In this document: positions 10,600 to 23,974 of the stretch, one piece after another
Position numbering within the stretch: position 1 is the stretch's first letter
How the letters are laid out: every line of letters begins with the position of its first letter
Assembly: GCA_963969395.1 (NCBI GenBank)
Contig: OZ017795.1
Coordinates: forward strand, 3,162,001-3,226,000
DNA from: Pseudoscleropodium purum
Taxonomy: Eukaryota; Streptophyta; Bryopsida; Hypnales; Brachytheciaceae
Direction of reading: 5' to 3'
DNA: 64,000 nucleotides
Translations under genes and position numbers: made by a program
The notes under the pieces: model-generated
Databases searched by the model: none
Told to the model about the DNA's origin: nothing
The model's input: the letters and a program-made list of their open reading frames with translations, nothing else

Positions 10600-12860
10600 A
10601 AAAACTTAATTAAAAAATATTAAATAAAACTATGAGACTCAAGTGACAAATTGAGGGCTCACCCCTTCCTATTGTAATTAGTATTTGGTCTCTTTTAGTT
10701 ACTTTGACTTACATAGTAGCAACTACACTATAGTAGAAGATCCAAACTACCTTAAACCTCAATCTCTATTTCACAAGCTTTAGATGACTCTCAATAAAAT
10801 CATAACCATAACAATCTACAATATTATTTAAGGGCCTATATTATTGGAGATTTGAAGGGCAAGTTCAATTCAAACCATGGTGGCAACTTTCTCAACAAAT
10901 CCAAATTACAATGAATAAGTGAATAAGAACATGCATTGTTTATTAAATTTGTCATAAAGCATGGACCCTAAATACGTAGTAAGTAGTAAAACTTGCCTCA
11001 TACTTGGGTGCAAGGGAACCCAAGTTTGCAATGCAATTGCTAGGAAATGATTGTCCAATCTATATAGAAAAATTTCACAAATCCACTAAACCACAAGAAT
11101 CATAATTGAAGAGATCCGTCTTCAACACCCCATAGGCATGCAACTTATGAAGGCATAGTGGTATTGATTGGTAATCAAATTATGAGGAGTGGTAAAATTC
11201 CTAGCATGAAAGTGGACATTCAATGCAACGCAATCTAGATAAACGGAATGTGCTAATGTAATACCACAAAAAGTAATATATAAAATCCCTTGCCACAATC
11301 CTAATTGAAGCAAGGCAACTCCAGCAATGCACGTTGATTATGCCAAGCATCTAAACTTCCATTAGCTTTTTCTTGATGTGTGCAATTGAAAACTTGGCCT
11401 CCACATTCTCTATAGTCATTGCTTTTTGACCATTGAAGGTTAGTGAAAGTGTACAACTTGGCAAATTTTTTTTCCTACAAAATACATTTTTTTTAGACCA
11501 AGTAACAATCATTCATTGGATAAGGAGAAGCATATTTATATTATGGGGTTGAATGATATTTTGCTCAATTGTGATACAATTTTTTTGGAGAATATTAGAT
11601 AATTGATTCTTCCATTTTTAGTGGATGAAAATTAATTGTTGATTTGTTATACATTCTAAAGACAATATTGTTCCTTTTCAGATGAATCTACATTCTTTTG
11701 GATGGATAATTTAAGTTTGATTTGTATTCAAAAAATTTAATCTATTTATATAGATGTATACAACTAACAAAGAAATCTTTCTCCACCACCAAAAATAATG
11801 AAAAAATAACATATTGCATATAATTTTATACTTTTTCTTAAACATTCAATGTTGTTCTCACTAGGAATATAATTTGCATCATTTCCTTGAGCCCCAGGAA
11901 GAAATTGTGAGCATAAGGGATTTGCAACTCTAAATTCTAATCTTTCATACATGTCATTTCCTCCTTCTCATCACAATATGATTATTTAATTATTTCCCAT
12001 ACTTATAAAAAACTATTAGTTTTGGTTGCATAGTTAGAAATATATGTGTATTCTTAAAGGCATGTGTTTATTTTAATACATATGGTTATGCCCCACAATT
12101 TAACCTTCAATTTTTAGATAGCACCAATCATTATGTTCTTAAAAATTATTTTACTTACAATATATGTTTGACTAAATTCTGTGATTTGTGTATAAAATGG
12201 GAAATTTACATTCACTATCGATATATACATGGAAAATTCTATTAAAGGGTGAATGTAAGAAAGACCAACCAATTTTGTTGCATTATCCATGGTACTCATA
12301 ATTTTGGGGGAAGATTAGAAAGATAGGGAAAAAAAGTAGGTCTACCTACTTTAAAAAAAATTTGAATAAAAAATTTCATGTGAAAAATATGTTTAATATA
12401 TATATACCTTTAAGCAAAAAATACTTTAAGAAGGAAAAGCGTAGAAAATTCCTATAAAAATCAATTACAAGCAAAATATTTTCATTTTTCAAGTAAATTT
12501 TATAGGGATGGATTTGAAACAAATTTCTCTTGGTATGGTGATTTTTGGAATTTTTTTTTTCTTTTGATCTAGTTGATTTGTTCCCCCTTTTCAATGAAAT
12601 CCCATTTCATTTGTTTAAGAAAAACTAAACTCTAGTTGTCCGCTTTCTTCAAAGCCAATTTTTGAACTAGAGTCAATGCAAATTTGACTTGGTCAACCAC
12701 TTGACACACTTCCACATTTGTAATTTTAGAAAAATAGGACCAAATCCAACCAATAGATAGGACAACTGAGAGCTTGATAAAGTATCTCCCCGAATTAGAA
12801 TGACTTTTATCCAAGCAGTATGTGTAATGAGGAAAAAAAACCAAGTGATTTTCAATCTGT
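10600..12860. other. AT-rich intergenic DNA, nothing identified
   Basis: All open frames are short and built of low-complexity codons. No tRNA-like or repeat structure was recognised. Confidence 0.5.
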
Positions 12861-13305
12861 TCATTGTCTGGAAATTGGACGGCAGAGCACTTCAGGGTTA
12901 ACCAATGGAAACATGCCAGGACGGCAAAACTCTCTTGCATTGACATGATGAACGTCTTCGATGAAGACCACTTCGTCATCGTCATCTTTCAGTTGTCAGC
13001 TGACCGACGATGTAACGAAGACGATGTTAGCTTCCGTCCGTCAGTCCATCCGTCCCCGGATTTTCAGGAGTACGGGGCCGTAGACTCCTCGCCCTTTCCC
13101 GTACCTCGTGGGCCACTCCGTCGTCTCCCACAGTCTCGATCGAAGTTCTGACTGACTGCCAGGTTGGGCCTGCAATTAGTGACGGACGGACGGATGGATG
13201 GACGGAGGCATCCTGGCTTTCTCATTCATCCCTCGGGTCGGCTGTCTCCACATTCATCCCTCCCTCGGGTTGGCTTTTTTAGTTCCCAAATCTTTCAGTT
13301 GTGCT
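12860..13305. other. GC-richer block with a GACGGACG inverted repeat
   Basis: The composition changes abruptly to about 50% GC. The word TCCGTCCGTCAGTCCATCCG at about 13036 has its imperfect complement (GACGGACGGACGGATGGATG) at about 13182, giving arms of about 25 bp separated by about 120 bp. Open frames exist on both strands but show no conserved domain. It directly precedes the 67-bp minisatellite and may be its parent mobile sequence or a gene remnant. Confidence 0.4.
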
Positions 13306-13311
13306 CCCTGC

Positions 13312-13830
13312 GTTCATCCCTCTTCTTTGCTCTTCCCACATTCACCCTTTCAAGTTCATTGCTTATTCCACATTCCACATTCCACATTCATTCTTTCAAG
13401 TTCGTTGCTTATTCCACATTCCACATTCATCCCTCTTCTTTGCTCTTCCTACATTCATCCTTTCAAGTTCGTTGCTTATTCCATGTTCCAAATTCATCCC
13501 TCTTCTTTGCTCTTCCCACATTCATCCTTTCAAGTTCGTTGCTTATTCCACGTTCCACATTCATCCCTCTTCTTTGCTCTTCCTACATTCATCCTTTCAA
13601 GTTCGTTGCTTATTCCACGTTCCAAATTCATCCCTCTTCTTTGCTCTTCCCACATTCATCTTTTCAAGTTTATTACTTGTTCTACATTCTACATTCATCC
13701 CTCTTCTTTGTTCTTTCTACATTCATCTTTTAAAGTTTGTTGCTTGTTCGACATTCGACATTCATCCCTCTTCTTTGCTCTCTCTTTATTCATCCTCTTG
13801 TTATTGTTGTCCCCATATTCATCTTGGCTT
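13312..13830 (+). repeat. 67-bp minisatellite, about seven units
   Basis: The word ATTCATCCCTCTTCTTTGCT or a variant recurs at 13425, 13492, 13559, 13626, 13693 and 13760, exactly 67 bp apart. An earlier unit begins at 13312, followed by a partial 46-bp step. Each unit carries the trailing words CATTCATCCTTTCAAG and TTGCTTATTCCAC. Because 67 is not a multiple of three and the unit has no stop codon, all three forward frames stay open for about 190-220 codons. These frames are artefacts of the array. Confidence 0.9.
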
Positions 13831-13852
13831 GTTGCTATCTCCATATTTATTT

Positions 13853-14435
13853 ACTAGTGTGTCCTATGTTGTTGCTACAATCAAAATAAAACTAAAAGTA
13901 ATTTTCTAATTTTTAATTAGAAAGTAATCAAAATTCATAACGTTTACATCACGAGTAGGTCTAAATGCTATGAAGACAAAGCTCGTGCATCCTTAGTTAT
14001 AGAGAACTTTCTGACAATAAGGTAATAGGTTCAAAAATGGACCATCTAAGGGTTGGAACTAAAATTTGGGGAGGCTAAACATCTTGAAAAAAAATTTAGT
14101 AAATTTCCTTGAAAGAAAAGTGGAATTGACATTTAACCCAAGTCGTTTCTTATTTTTGGACCTTTGTGGAATTAGTTACAAATTTAAGAAGTTGGAAAAA
14201 AAAGTGGTCAATTGTGATCAACAAAAACAACCACCTCCTAAAATGTGCATAGTTGGTACATTGAAGAAAGCAAAATGTACGTATAAGTCATGTTTGCTTT
14301 TAATGCTTAGTCAGAGTTTGAGCTTCCTACCTTACCAAGAGCGCAACTACGGTATGCAAGAATATGGAGTTCTCAATGCAACAAACAGAAGAAACAAACA
14401 ACCTAATTTAATGTATGCATCCATGCTTCGTTCAG
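13853..14435 (+). repeat. G-family repeat, copy 1, split by an E repeat
   Basis: The left end ACTAGTGTGTCC resembles the starts of the copies at 45453, 60922 and 62183 (-). Next come CAAAATAAAACTAAAAGTAA, then the block ending AACTTTCTGAC at about 14017. The remainder (a CCAAGAGCGCAACT block, then AAACAAACAACCTAATTTAA) resumes only at about 14330. The interval between is an E repeat. Confidence 0.55.
14040..14312 (+). repeat. E-family repeat, copy 1
   Basis: This shares GGACCTTTGTGGAATT, TTACAAATTT and TTGGTACATTGAAGAAAGC with 34150-34412 in the same order. It interrupts repeat G. A 149-codon frame runs from 14066 to 14515 across E and the rest of G and is not a gene. Confidence 0.6.
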
Positions 14436-15288
14436 TTGCTCCCTATCCTATCTGGTGTCTCACTGCCCCCTCTTGGGGATCATTGCCACAGGCCCTTTAT
14501 TTCTCTCCTCGTTGAGGAAGTTATCATGTCAGGTTTGCATTGAATAAGTTCGAAAGTAGGTTGGGGAACCAGGAGGAGTAACGTGGCTAACGTCCTTTCA
14601 CCACCGACATACCAATGTTTGGAAAACACCGGTGGCTAGTTCAAAGTTAGCCGGTGAAATTGGAAAAAAACGGTAATAATCACTAAAAACTGGTTGCACT
14701 TTTGAAAATATCAGCAAAAAAATGGTGAAAAAATTTGTAAACTTTTTCATTTAGAGTAAAAAAATAGAGAAAATAATTGAACTAAATCTTTCAAAAATTC
14801 GTTCAATATGAGAATTGAAAGAAATTAAACAATAAAAAAAAAAAAAAATCCTAAACATTGTAACATACAACAGAAATAAGGTATCAATCACTCATTTTTA
14901 AAAGGAAGACCCTATCCGGATAGCAACTTCTACTGAAATTTAAAAAAATTTAAAGTGTTGAGTTTTTTGCTAATTCTCAAACTAAACAACCAAATCTGCA
15001 AATAAACATAAAGACAATTTGCCAACAATCCAAAAAAATCATGAACAATCTACTGAGTCAATTACTAATCTATCATTTGACAATCTAATTATTGCCAAGA
15101 AAAGTTTTGATGGCAAAATGATGGAAAGAATTCATTGACACTTAGTGAGAATTTTAGGGTGGAGAAGATGTTTTTATAATGAGATACATTGTCCGTCATG
15201 AATCCTCAAAGGATGTGGGATAATTTAAAGATGAGAGCTTGACTGCTCAATGTTTGTCAAAATGTAGGATTTGTGTTGAAATTAGAAT

Positions 15289-15710
15289 TTCAGAACTCAT
15301 TTCAACATAACAAAATAATTTCTTACAAAAATTTTGAACTAAGAAAAGTTGGAAAATCAAATTATCTTTCAACTCCAAAAATCCATTTGTGATTTGAGGG
15401 TCCAAAAAAATGTTATAGATAGAATGCCAAAGAAGACATCTAAAAATGTCAAAGAAAAAGTCCCTTCCAATCCCTCTAAATTGTGCCCATAACTTTTGAT
15501 TGGAGTCTTAAAATCTCGAAATTAGTTTTGAAAAATTAAAATTAGCTTGATTTTTCACATAAACCTAGTTCAAAGTTTTTCTAAAACAAATTATTCTAAA
15601 TCATGTTTTATAATATATTGACTTGACTATGAGCATTTGAGCTCATACTAATCGTAATTTATATACCCCACATGGGTTGTTTTACTTCCTACCAATATGC
15701 ATCCATAGGA
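15289..15710. repeat. Foldback element (F family), copy 2
   Basis: The left arm has TTTTGAACTAAGAAAAGTTG and a CAACTCCAAAAAT block. The right arm has their diverged complements. The outer right end (a CCCACATGGGTTGTTTTAC word) matches the outer right end of copy 3 at about 33208. It is more decayed than copies 1 and 3. Confidence 0.55.
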
Positions 15711-15719
15711 TACACTTTA

Positions 15720-17090
15720 GAGGGAAAATATACACTACATGTATATGAGGTCAAAATTGAAAAGGATGGTGGAAATGGCCTAATTCACCTTATATCTTGA
15801 AGAGACCCCAATAATATTTCACACCTTGACATTTCACCCTTAGCCTTTAAGTCCAAATTTCCAAAATTGTGAAGATATATTATAAAACATGACTTGAGAA
15901 TAACAATTAATGATGATTTCTTTTTTTAAATTATAAAATATAATCTATAGATTATATCCATATAATTAGATATATTGTTGCATTGACAAATATTTTTCTA
16001 TAAAATTTGAAACCTAAAATTGAAAATTCCTCTTAAAATTGATTATAGATTTAATATATGTCATAATTTTAATATACTTTAAAATTTCAAATAGTTCAGT
16101 TTAAACTATGGTGATTTTTTTAAGGTTTTTATTTGCTAATTTATTTGAGTTGTTTCAGACTAGTCATTTTTTAAATTCAAAATGTTAATTTTTTGAAATT
16201 AATTACAATTGTACCTTGTGAACTATAGAATATTTGTAAAGAATGTTTTGGAAAGTCTATATTGTACAAATGCAAGAGAATCAATACAAAAATCTACAAA
16301 CAATTAGATGGATGGACAAATCAAGAATTCTTATACTTCGAGCATGTTTGAATTCATCAATTGTTCAAAATTTGAACATTTGATCCTCAATACTTAAAAG
16401 ATATATCCAACCTTAATAAGCTTTTTTTTTTTTAGAGAATCTTCATGATAGTTATTCCACACCAACTTCTTCATATCATTATCTTTGTCTATAAGAGATG
16501 CATCTATCATACAATGTTTTGGGTTCCAAATTACTATTCAAATGAGTGATTATTTTATTAGAATTTGTTAAGAAAATTTAATACAATAATTGCTTTGAGG
16601 AGGGCCAAAAATCATCAATGATTGGTCTTTTGAACAAGTTTCATGATACCCATGTCATAATTAAAGATTTTGAAATCCAATTTGAAGAGCCTCTCCATGA
16701 CCCAAAATGTCCTTTCAAAGTTAAGGTAATAACACCTAATATCATCTTAATAAGTTTTTGAGCATAATAATTATTATGATTAAACTATAATTTTTTTTAT
16801 TGAATCTTATTGTGGATAGATAATAGAAGATTTTAGATTTTTTTTCTTAAAATATTTTTTGGACTCTTTATAAATAAACTACGAATTTTAAAGTATGGAA
16901 ATATATGTATCCAAAATATATGTATCCAAAATCTCTTCTACACTCTTAGGAATAGAGGTTGTACACTATAGACAATAATTTATAGGGGGCAATTTTAGAA
17001 ATAAGCCACAACTATGTGTGATTACCTTATTGCAAGGGACACTACAACTACCATTTTTTCACCTTGCTTATTAAATATCCTAAAGCTTAA
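15720..17090. other. AT-rich intergenic DNA, nothing identified
   Basis: No supported gene, RNA or repeat was recognised. Confidence 0.5.
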
Positions 17091-17094
17091 TTTT

Positions 17095-17535
17095 CATCTT
17101 ATTTGACAAATATAATAATTTTCTATAATTTATATTTATTTATTTATATTTTTCTATTTCTTATAGTCAATTAGGAATCTTGAGTTTGAATATGAATTCA
17201 AATTTGTTGAATTTTTCCCCAAAGTGATTAATTTTGTACTAGACTTGCTTTTGCAATAAATGTGAGTGTTGAAGATAGAGTTGTGATGATTGCTTAGTAA
17301 TCTCAACTTTTCACCTTACTTGACAAATATAATAATTTGTTACAATTTTATTTGGTTGTTTTTGGATTTTTCTATCTCTTGTAGCCAAGTAGGAATCTTG
17401 AGTTTGAATATGAATTCAAATTTATTGAAATTTTCCAAAAAGGTGATTAATTTTGTACAAGCCTTACTCTTGCAATAAATGTGACTATTGAAGATAGGAT
17501 CATAGGATTGTGATGATAGCTTAGTAATCTCAACA
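17095..17535 (+). repeat. ~218-bp tandem duplication
   Basis: The block containing AGGAATCTTGAGTTTGAATA occurs at 17173 and again at 17391, with colinear similarity on both sides (GACAAATATAATAATTT, GTGATTAATTTTGTAC, GCTTAGTAATCTCAAC). It is one local duplication with moderate later divergence. Confidence 0.75.
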
Positions 17536-17539
17536 TCTT

Positions 17540-20500
17540 CAATTGTAAAAATACTAACTCCATCTATGTAAAAGCTATAATTGTAATTGGGGGAAATAAT
17601 ACAAGTTGTGATTTACTTTTTATCACAAAATAGGAATAGTTTATACAAAAAAAATGGATTCTAAATTTACCCATCCATTCATCAATTACTTTATAATTTC
17701 ATTCAAATCTTGATTTTTGGACATGTTGTAAGCATAAAAAAGACATTTTAACTTTTGAAGAATAAAATTTGATCTCAAGGCCAAAATTGACTTCTAGTCA
17801 TAATACAAGTCTAAAACTTTTTGTGAGCATGTAATGCAAGGTTGAAGACTGATTTTTTTATTCAATTTTCATAATTTTTTTAGAAAATAAAAAATTTAAT
17901 GGGGTTATTTTTCTTGTCTTCAACATTTTTATTGTTCCAATTGATATGTTTTAATTTTGTGCTAGATGTATAATCAACTTAGATTTAATTTTAATTTCAA
18001 GTCCACACACTACAATTGTTCAAGATAAAGGTAGACTTTCACATTCAAATTATTACAATCTTAGTTTTTAAGTGAGGGGTAAAGCAATTTACTTTTAGGT
18101 TTGAATGTTATGATCTTAGAAATGACAAAAGAATGAACCTTAAATTTTGGTGAAGTATAATAGACACACAGAGTAGCTAGAAGATTCTATAGTTCGAATT
18201 TAAGAAAAATATATGTGAAGTTTTTGAATTACTTAATTTTGGAGCATGTTACATTTTGTGGAAGTTTGAAGTATTATGCAGCATTGAAATTTTGGGATTA
18301 AATATTAAAAAGATGAAACTAATTCTAATAAAACATTTTAACTAGGATACAATGTCACATGACCATGTTGCATCTATCAATACCTCCTACTAGTACAGAT
18401 AGCTCTAAATGGTAAAAACAATCATCTATATTTAAGTACAAAAATAAAATTAAGATCATTAGCTTGTAGTTATATCATTAGATATCATTAGATGCTAAAA
18501 TGGATAGAACTTTGAATACTAATCAATTTTGTTGAATTTTTCTTGATCTTGTTTAAATATTATTTCAATATCAATTACATTATATCATTTGAATCTTACA
18601 AATTGCTAATTGGATATATGAAAATCTATGTAGAGTTTCAACTCAAAAAAATTCTAAACTAAAAAAACAATTGTAAAATTTTCATCATTTATAATTAAAA
18701 ATGAATTTTTATTTTATTAAATAATAATCATTTATCAATTTCTTTTTATAGATTTACTTTGAATTTACTAAATTTTTATGTAAATTAAAATTGTACTCAA
18801 GTACATCTAAAAAGTTAAAATTTGAATTGACAATAGTTATTTTGGTAAATTTAAAATATTTCTATATTCTGTAAATAAATTGTACTTGGTGATGAAATCT
18901 TATATGTACAAAGACATGAAAAATATGCTAATAACCTTTATTTTTCCAAATAGAATTCTATTTCAATGTACGAAATAGTTTTGTTGCCGACTGCACATAA
19001 AAATGTAATGAGTTATAGTTTATCTTTAAACAATAAAAATCATGTATTTGAGGATTAATAAATAGAATATACATGCTTCTATTATTATGTTTACTCTTGG
19101 ATTAGTCAAATAATGTTAAACTTACACATCGATCAATGCAACTCCAATAATCAAAGTATTGTCCAGTACAATGTTTTCCTTTATGGCCATCAACGCGTTT
19201 TTTACAAGCCTATCATTATTAAAACATTTGAATTTATTAAATCAGCATTTGTGTAAGATACTTTAAAATTTTTAAAACCTTCAAAATATGAATCTTGTCT
19301 ATTTTATAAGAATTTTAATTAACATTTATCTAAAACAAAAATATTTATCTTTGAATATTCATTATAATTGGCAAAGATTATAGTTTCAATTGCAAGGATT
19401 GTAATTTTTCTTATTGTAGAAAAATCTCTCATTAGAATTAGGAGCTTATATATTTAAAAAAAATTAAATGTCAATTTTTGATGGAATGTTTAGATTGTAG
19501 CACTTATTCATATGATTTAATTTGAAGTGCCATCTATTTGATTTGTAAATTTTAATTTCTATTCAATGTCATTTAGTTTTTAATGGTACTTGAAACACTT
19601 ACTTACCTCATATGCAAGGAGTTGTTTAACACAACGAGGCTTGCACGATGCTTCACATTCAAGTTTAGTATCAATGGGCTCTGATTCTTCATCTTCTTCC
19701 TCTTCTTTTTCACCCATTTCAACTTACACTACAAGTGCCTTCTTGTTTGATTTATCTTTAAATTATAAATTTTTTTTTAATTAATAGTGAAACTTATTGA
19801 TGTGGAATTTAGTTGAAAGTTTCATTAAAATATTTCAATTACTTCAAAAATTTATATTCAAAACACATTCTACAAACATAAAGTAATTTACATCAATGTT
19901 TATAATAGAACATTTTAAGAAAAAAATAGAAATGTTTAATAATTGACTTACTAAATGTCAAAAATATATTTAACCTTATGATTGAATCATAAAAATATGA
20001 ATCAAAATATATTATTTGATAATCTGAACTATAATCTGAATAAAAAACTATAATGTGCAAGAAATATATTAGTTATTCAATAACCATTTACAATTATTAT
20101 TATTAATAATATTTATTGAATCAAATTTACAACTTAATAACAATTTGCATGATTGAAAGGATATCAAATATTTAAATTCTTCAATGTAAATTATATATGA
20201 TTCAAATCTTTATGAAGTGCTTACATTTAAAATGTAATATAGATAGAGTTTTAAGTGAATTTGTATTGGAATCATTACATTTTCTATAATTTGCTACAAT
20301 TTTGCTAATACATGTTAAATATAGATGTCAAACCTTAAATAAACTTGTTACTTCCAAGAAATGTTTTATGTGTAAATTAAATAAGTTGAAATGCTAAATA
20401 AATTTTTTTTCTAAGGATTTGGATAGATGATTACATTTTGATAGAACAAAGGATATGTGCATATTTCATATTTTTTCTCAATAATATATTAATTAAGAAT

Positions 20501-20580
20501 TATGCCTAACAATTTTGGCAAATCAATGCTATATGTAGGACGAATCAAAACAATAAAATATTATTGTCATATTTGCACAA
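17540..20580. other. Very AT-rich intergenic DNA, nothing identified
   Basis: This is the most AT-rich part of the window. The longest frame (19590-19784) has a Ser run and no recognisable domain. No repeat was recognised. Confidence 0.5.
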
Positions 20581-20581
20581 T

Positions 20582-20750
20582 GGATGATCCTCCATTGCTT
20601 TATCAATTATAATTAAACTTCATGAAAATAACGGATGATCTTCCATTGCTTTATCACTTATAATTAAACTTTGTGAGAATAATAGATGATCCTCCATTAC
20701 TTTATCAGTTATAATTAAATTTTGTGAGAATAACAAATGATCCTCCATCT
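20582..20750 (+). repeat. 51-bp tandem repeat, about 3.3 copies
   Basis: The word GATGATCCTCCATTGCTTTA with variants, followed by TATAATTAAACTT and GTGAGAATAA, recurs at 20582, 20633, 20684 and 20735 at an exact 51-bp period. Confidence 0.85.
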
Positions 20751-21129
20751 CAACAATCTTAGATATAAAGTATTGCAATCAATACTTAAGATGAATTTCA
20801 TCAAATGAATAAATTTTCTTTAAACATTTAAATTTCTCTTTAAACATACTTTAAGACTAAATTTAGGATTTTATAACCTTATCATAATATTCTACATTGA
20901 GTTAGTAATTTTTAAATGTATGTAAATTTTAGTATCTCTCCCTAGCTACTTTTATTAACTTAAAGCCAATTCTTTAATTACTCATGGAATAATCAGTTTG
21001 AGAAATAAAGGTTGGATTTTTCTCTATTGTAATTGGCTAGTAAATGTTGTAAGTTTCATATCCAAATTAAATAATATGGTGCCAAATATTGCAAGAAAAA
21101 TACTTTGAAAACATCTTAAGAGGATTTGA

Positions 21130-21515
21130 CACCTAAAGTCTTGATTGTTCTATGACTATGGTTTCACCAAAAACACTTAAAACCTGCAACTTTTTCAATA
21201 GGTACCAAATTTTTGAAAAAAACCCTTTACTTAAGACATATAACTATATAATCTTGAAGAGTTGTAGTATTCTGACTTAAAAACATGTGGTAAAATTCTG
21301 GAAATTTCTACCATATAGATTGCAAATTATAAGCATTCAAATTCATTGAAATCATTTTCTTGGCCTCACAAAAAATAGGGCAATTGCACTTAAACACAAA
21401 CTCACTTTTCCATGAAAAAATATCCCAAATGATGGTGCTCCTAGTTACAATTACTTGCCCAAAATTGCTATGTAACAAAAAAAAATACATTTTAGTCTGG
21501 TTTTAGGAGTTAACC
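21130..21515 (+). repeat. A-family repeat, internally deleted copy
   Basis: It starts near CACCTAAAGTC and contains TTTCACCAAAAAC, TACCAAATTTTTGAAAAAAA and ATAGATTGCAAAT blocks in the same order as 6215 onward. It ends at TTTTAGGAGTTAAC. The central part of the full-length copy is missing. Confidence 0.6.
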
Positions 21516-22439
21516 TCTAAACTTATGGAAAATTTGGTTTAATTGACAATATTCCATATGCCATTTTTCCATTCATTTCCTTTTTTCAATATTCGTTTCA
21601 TTAAATTGACATATTTCCACAAATTTGGCACTTTTACATTAGCTCCTACATGCCCAATGGACCATATATGGTTGATCTAAAATTGCAAGTTTATTTTGGT
21701 GTGGGCAATTAAATTACTTTGATTGTTTTAATTTTTATTTCGAGCACTTTTGAAGGTTCATTATTGAAAATTTTCATTTTTTTAAGTGAAAAAGGTACAT
21801 ATTTGATTGTTGAGAGGTCTCCAAAGCCATATTTGTTCATTAGTGGAAGTATAAAGCTTCTTTCTTTTACTTCATCTCCCAATTTTGAGCAAAGTTTGCC
21901 AATTTCACTTGATTTCTGAAAACTTGTATTTATCCATTTGCTTTGAAAATGGTCCCAATGAAAAGATTAAAGTGTTTTCATGATTTTCACCATTGGAAAT
22001 TTGAATATGCAAGTGATGATTTGAAGTTATTTGTAATTTATATTTAAAAAATAATTGCATCTCAACAATTGCAAGGTGGATTGTGTAACAAATTTAATAT
22101 TTTTTCATGTGACATAAATATTTTTTGAAAGTGCATTTTAGTGTGATAATAAAATTTGTAGTTTTCCATGTCACCTCCAATCCCAAAAAACTTCTATGTG
22201 CAAATTTCTGAAACATTGTGGGGAGGGACAACATACAAAAATAGAAAATTTACATTTTTTTGTTATAGTCACACAATTCTTATGCAATTTTGCACTCAAG
22301 ATTGTTAAGCATACTAACAAGCAAGTTCTTTAAACATCTATACAATTAGATTCTTAAAAATAAAATTTTGATTCATTAGGAATAATTAATAAGCCCATGT
22401 TCATTTTTCATAGTCAAAATGCACTTGAAAAGGCTTGGG

Positions 22440-23170
22440 CACTTAGGGGTTAAGACCATACGTTTTGTAATCTATATAAGTCCTAGATTTTAGAGCTTTG
22501 TGTAGATGAATCATAATATTTGGCACCCCAAATTATGCCAATATAACGAAATTGTCCATTTTCACCCTTCCTGTTTTTTTGTCCCTGCAAAAAAACAAGG
22601 CAATTGTACTTTACAAGCCCACTTTTCTATGAATAAATATACAAAATGGTGGAAAGAAGTAGAGAATGATTGAAAATACTAAAGTGTTAACAATTTATTT
22701 ATGGAATTAAAAAATGTCAACTCCAATGGTTGTAATGTTGGAAAAAAAACAATCTATACCCTATGATTTTATTTTTTTCAACAAATATTGAAAATTGAGT
22801 AAGATAAAGGACTTCAAAGTTTATTTTAGAATAGAGAATTTATAACTACCCGCAAATTAAGACTCTTCATAGCTTTTGACTTATTGATTGAAATGAAATG
22901 ATTCAAAGCTTTTTTTTTATATATAAATCTAGAAAACCAATTTCAAGTTTGTTTTTTGAAAAAAGTGGTTTTATCAGATTTTCCCGGACTGCCCTACTGG
23001 TGAAAAAGTAACATATTAGGCATAACTTTCAACTCATATTTTCAAATGTCATGAAATTTAGTGCATATGAAAGATATTCCTTGTCTACACTTTCTATAAA
23101 AAATTTAGCCTAAAATATGCAAATTTCTATGTTGCCAAATAACATATGCTTGTCTTTTAGGGGTTAAGAT
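22440..23170 (+). repeat. A-family repeat, copy joined to a B repeat
   Basis: It shares with 6440-7130 the AAGGCAATTGTACT, GGTTGTAATGTTGG and ATGATTCAAAGC blocks. It ends at CTTTTAGGGGTTAAG (about 23152) and is followed immediately by a B repeat, suggesting that A and B are parts of one larger element. Confidence 0.6.
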
Positions 23171-23950
23171 AGAATAATACATTAGCTTTGTAAAAATATA
23201 ATTTTATTTTGAGTGGCGTCAAGGAGAAAAAGTTTTGCCATCCTAAGCACAAAGGAAAACTTAATCAATAGCAAAAAAGTCCACCAAAACTTGAAATAAA
23301 TTCTTCAAAATGCATATCTTACAGGTTATATTTTTGTCTAAATAGATGGTTTTTGATTCATTCTATTTGGATTAGTAATGTGAAAGTTATGGAGTTTCTT
23401 ATTTTGTAGAAAATTATAGCATCTTCTAGAAGAAATTTTGGATTGGATTGGATTTCCACTCAATTTTCAGAAGTCCCTTCCTCAAAAAAAATTCCAAGAA
23501 GTCTAGAACGCTTGCTAAAACAATCTCATTGTTGAGATTAGTGTGTTTCATCTTAGAAATATTAACAATTTAGTTTTCCTCCACTCTCATATTTACTTCT
23601 ATTTAACATTCTTTAAGAATAAAAATAAAGTTAAATTCTCCCCCTCTCTTGGGCTTTCAATTCAATTCTTTAACATAAAAATATTATATTGAAGATCCAT
23701 AGTACAAAATTTTTAAACTAAAAAGATTCAAAATTGACTTATAAATAGTCACTCAAGGTGCAAAATATAAATTTTTTCACTTTAAATGCAAATATGTTGC
23801 AATGTACATAGTCAAAGTTTTTAAATTTCTTCCACACATTTTTATTCAAATCTAGTGCAAGATCTTGTATTGAAATATGAAAAAAAATTATTTTGCAATA
23901 GATATGGAAATTTTGAGTGTTTTTGATGAAAAATGCCTTGGGACTTTAGG
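23170..23950 (+). repeat. B-family repeat, copy 2
   Basis: It is colinear with 9740-10590 and ends GAAAAATGCCTTGGGACTTTA. A further partial B copy appears to continue through 24290 (GCTATTTTTG and TTTTGTTTTCCATC blocks). Confidence 0.6.
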
Positions 23951-23974
23951 AAATATGTTAGGAAAACAAGTTAG

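Noticed and set aside
13164..13909. Three overlapping Ser/His/Phe-rich frames of 189-219 codons
   Set aside because: They are the three forward translations of one 67-bp minisatellite unit; no family, no start context, no splice support.
14066..14515. 149-codon plus-strand frame
   Set aside because: It runs through an E repeat and the tail of a G repeat, both non-coding in their other copies.
20582..20750. CRISPR-like array
   Set aside because: The 51-bp units are contiguous tandem copies without unique spacers, and the genome is eukaryotic.
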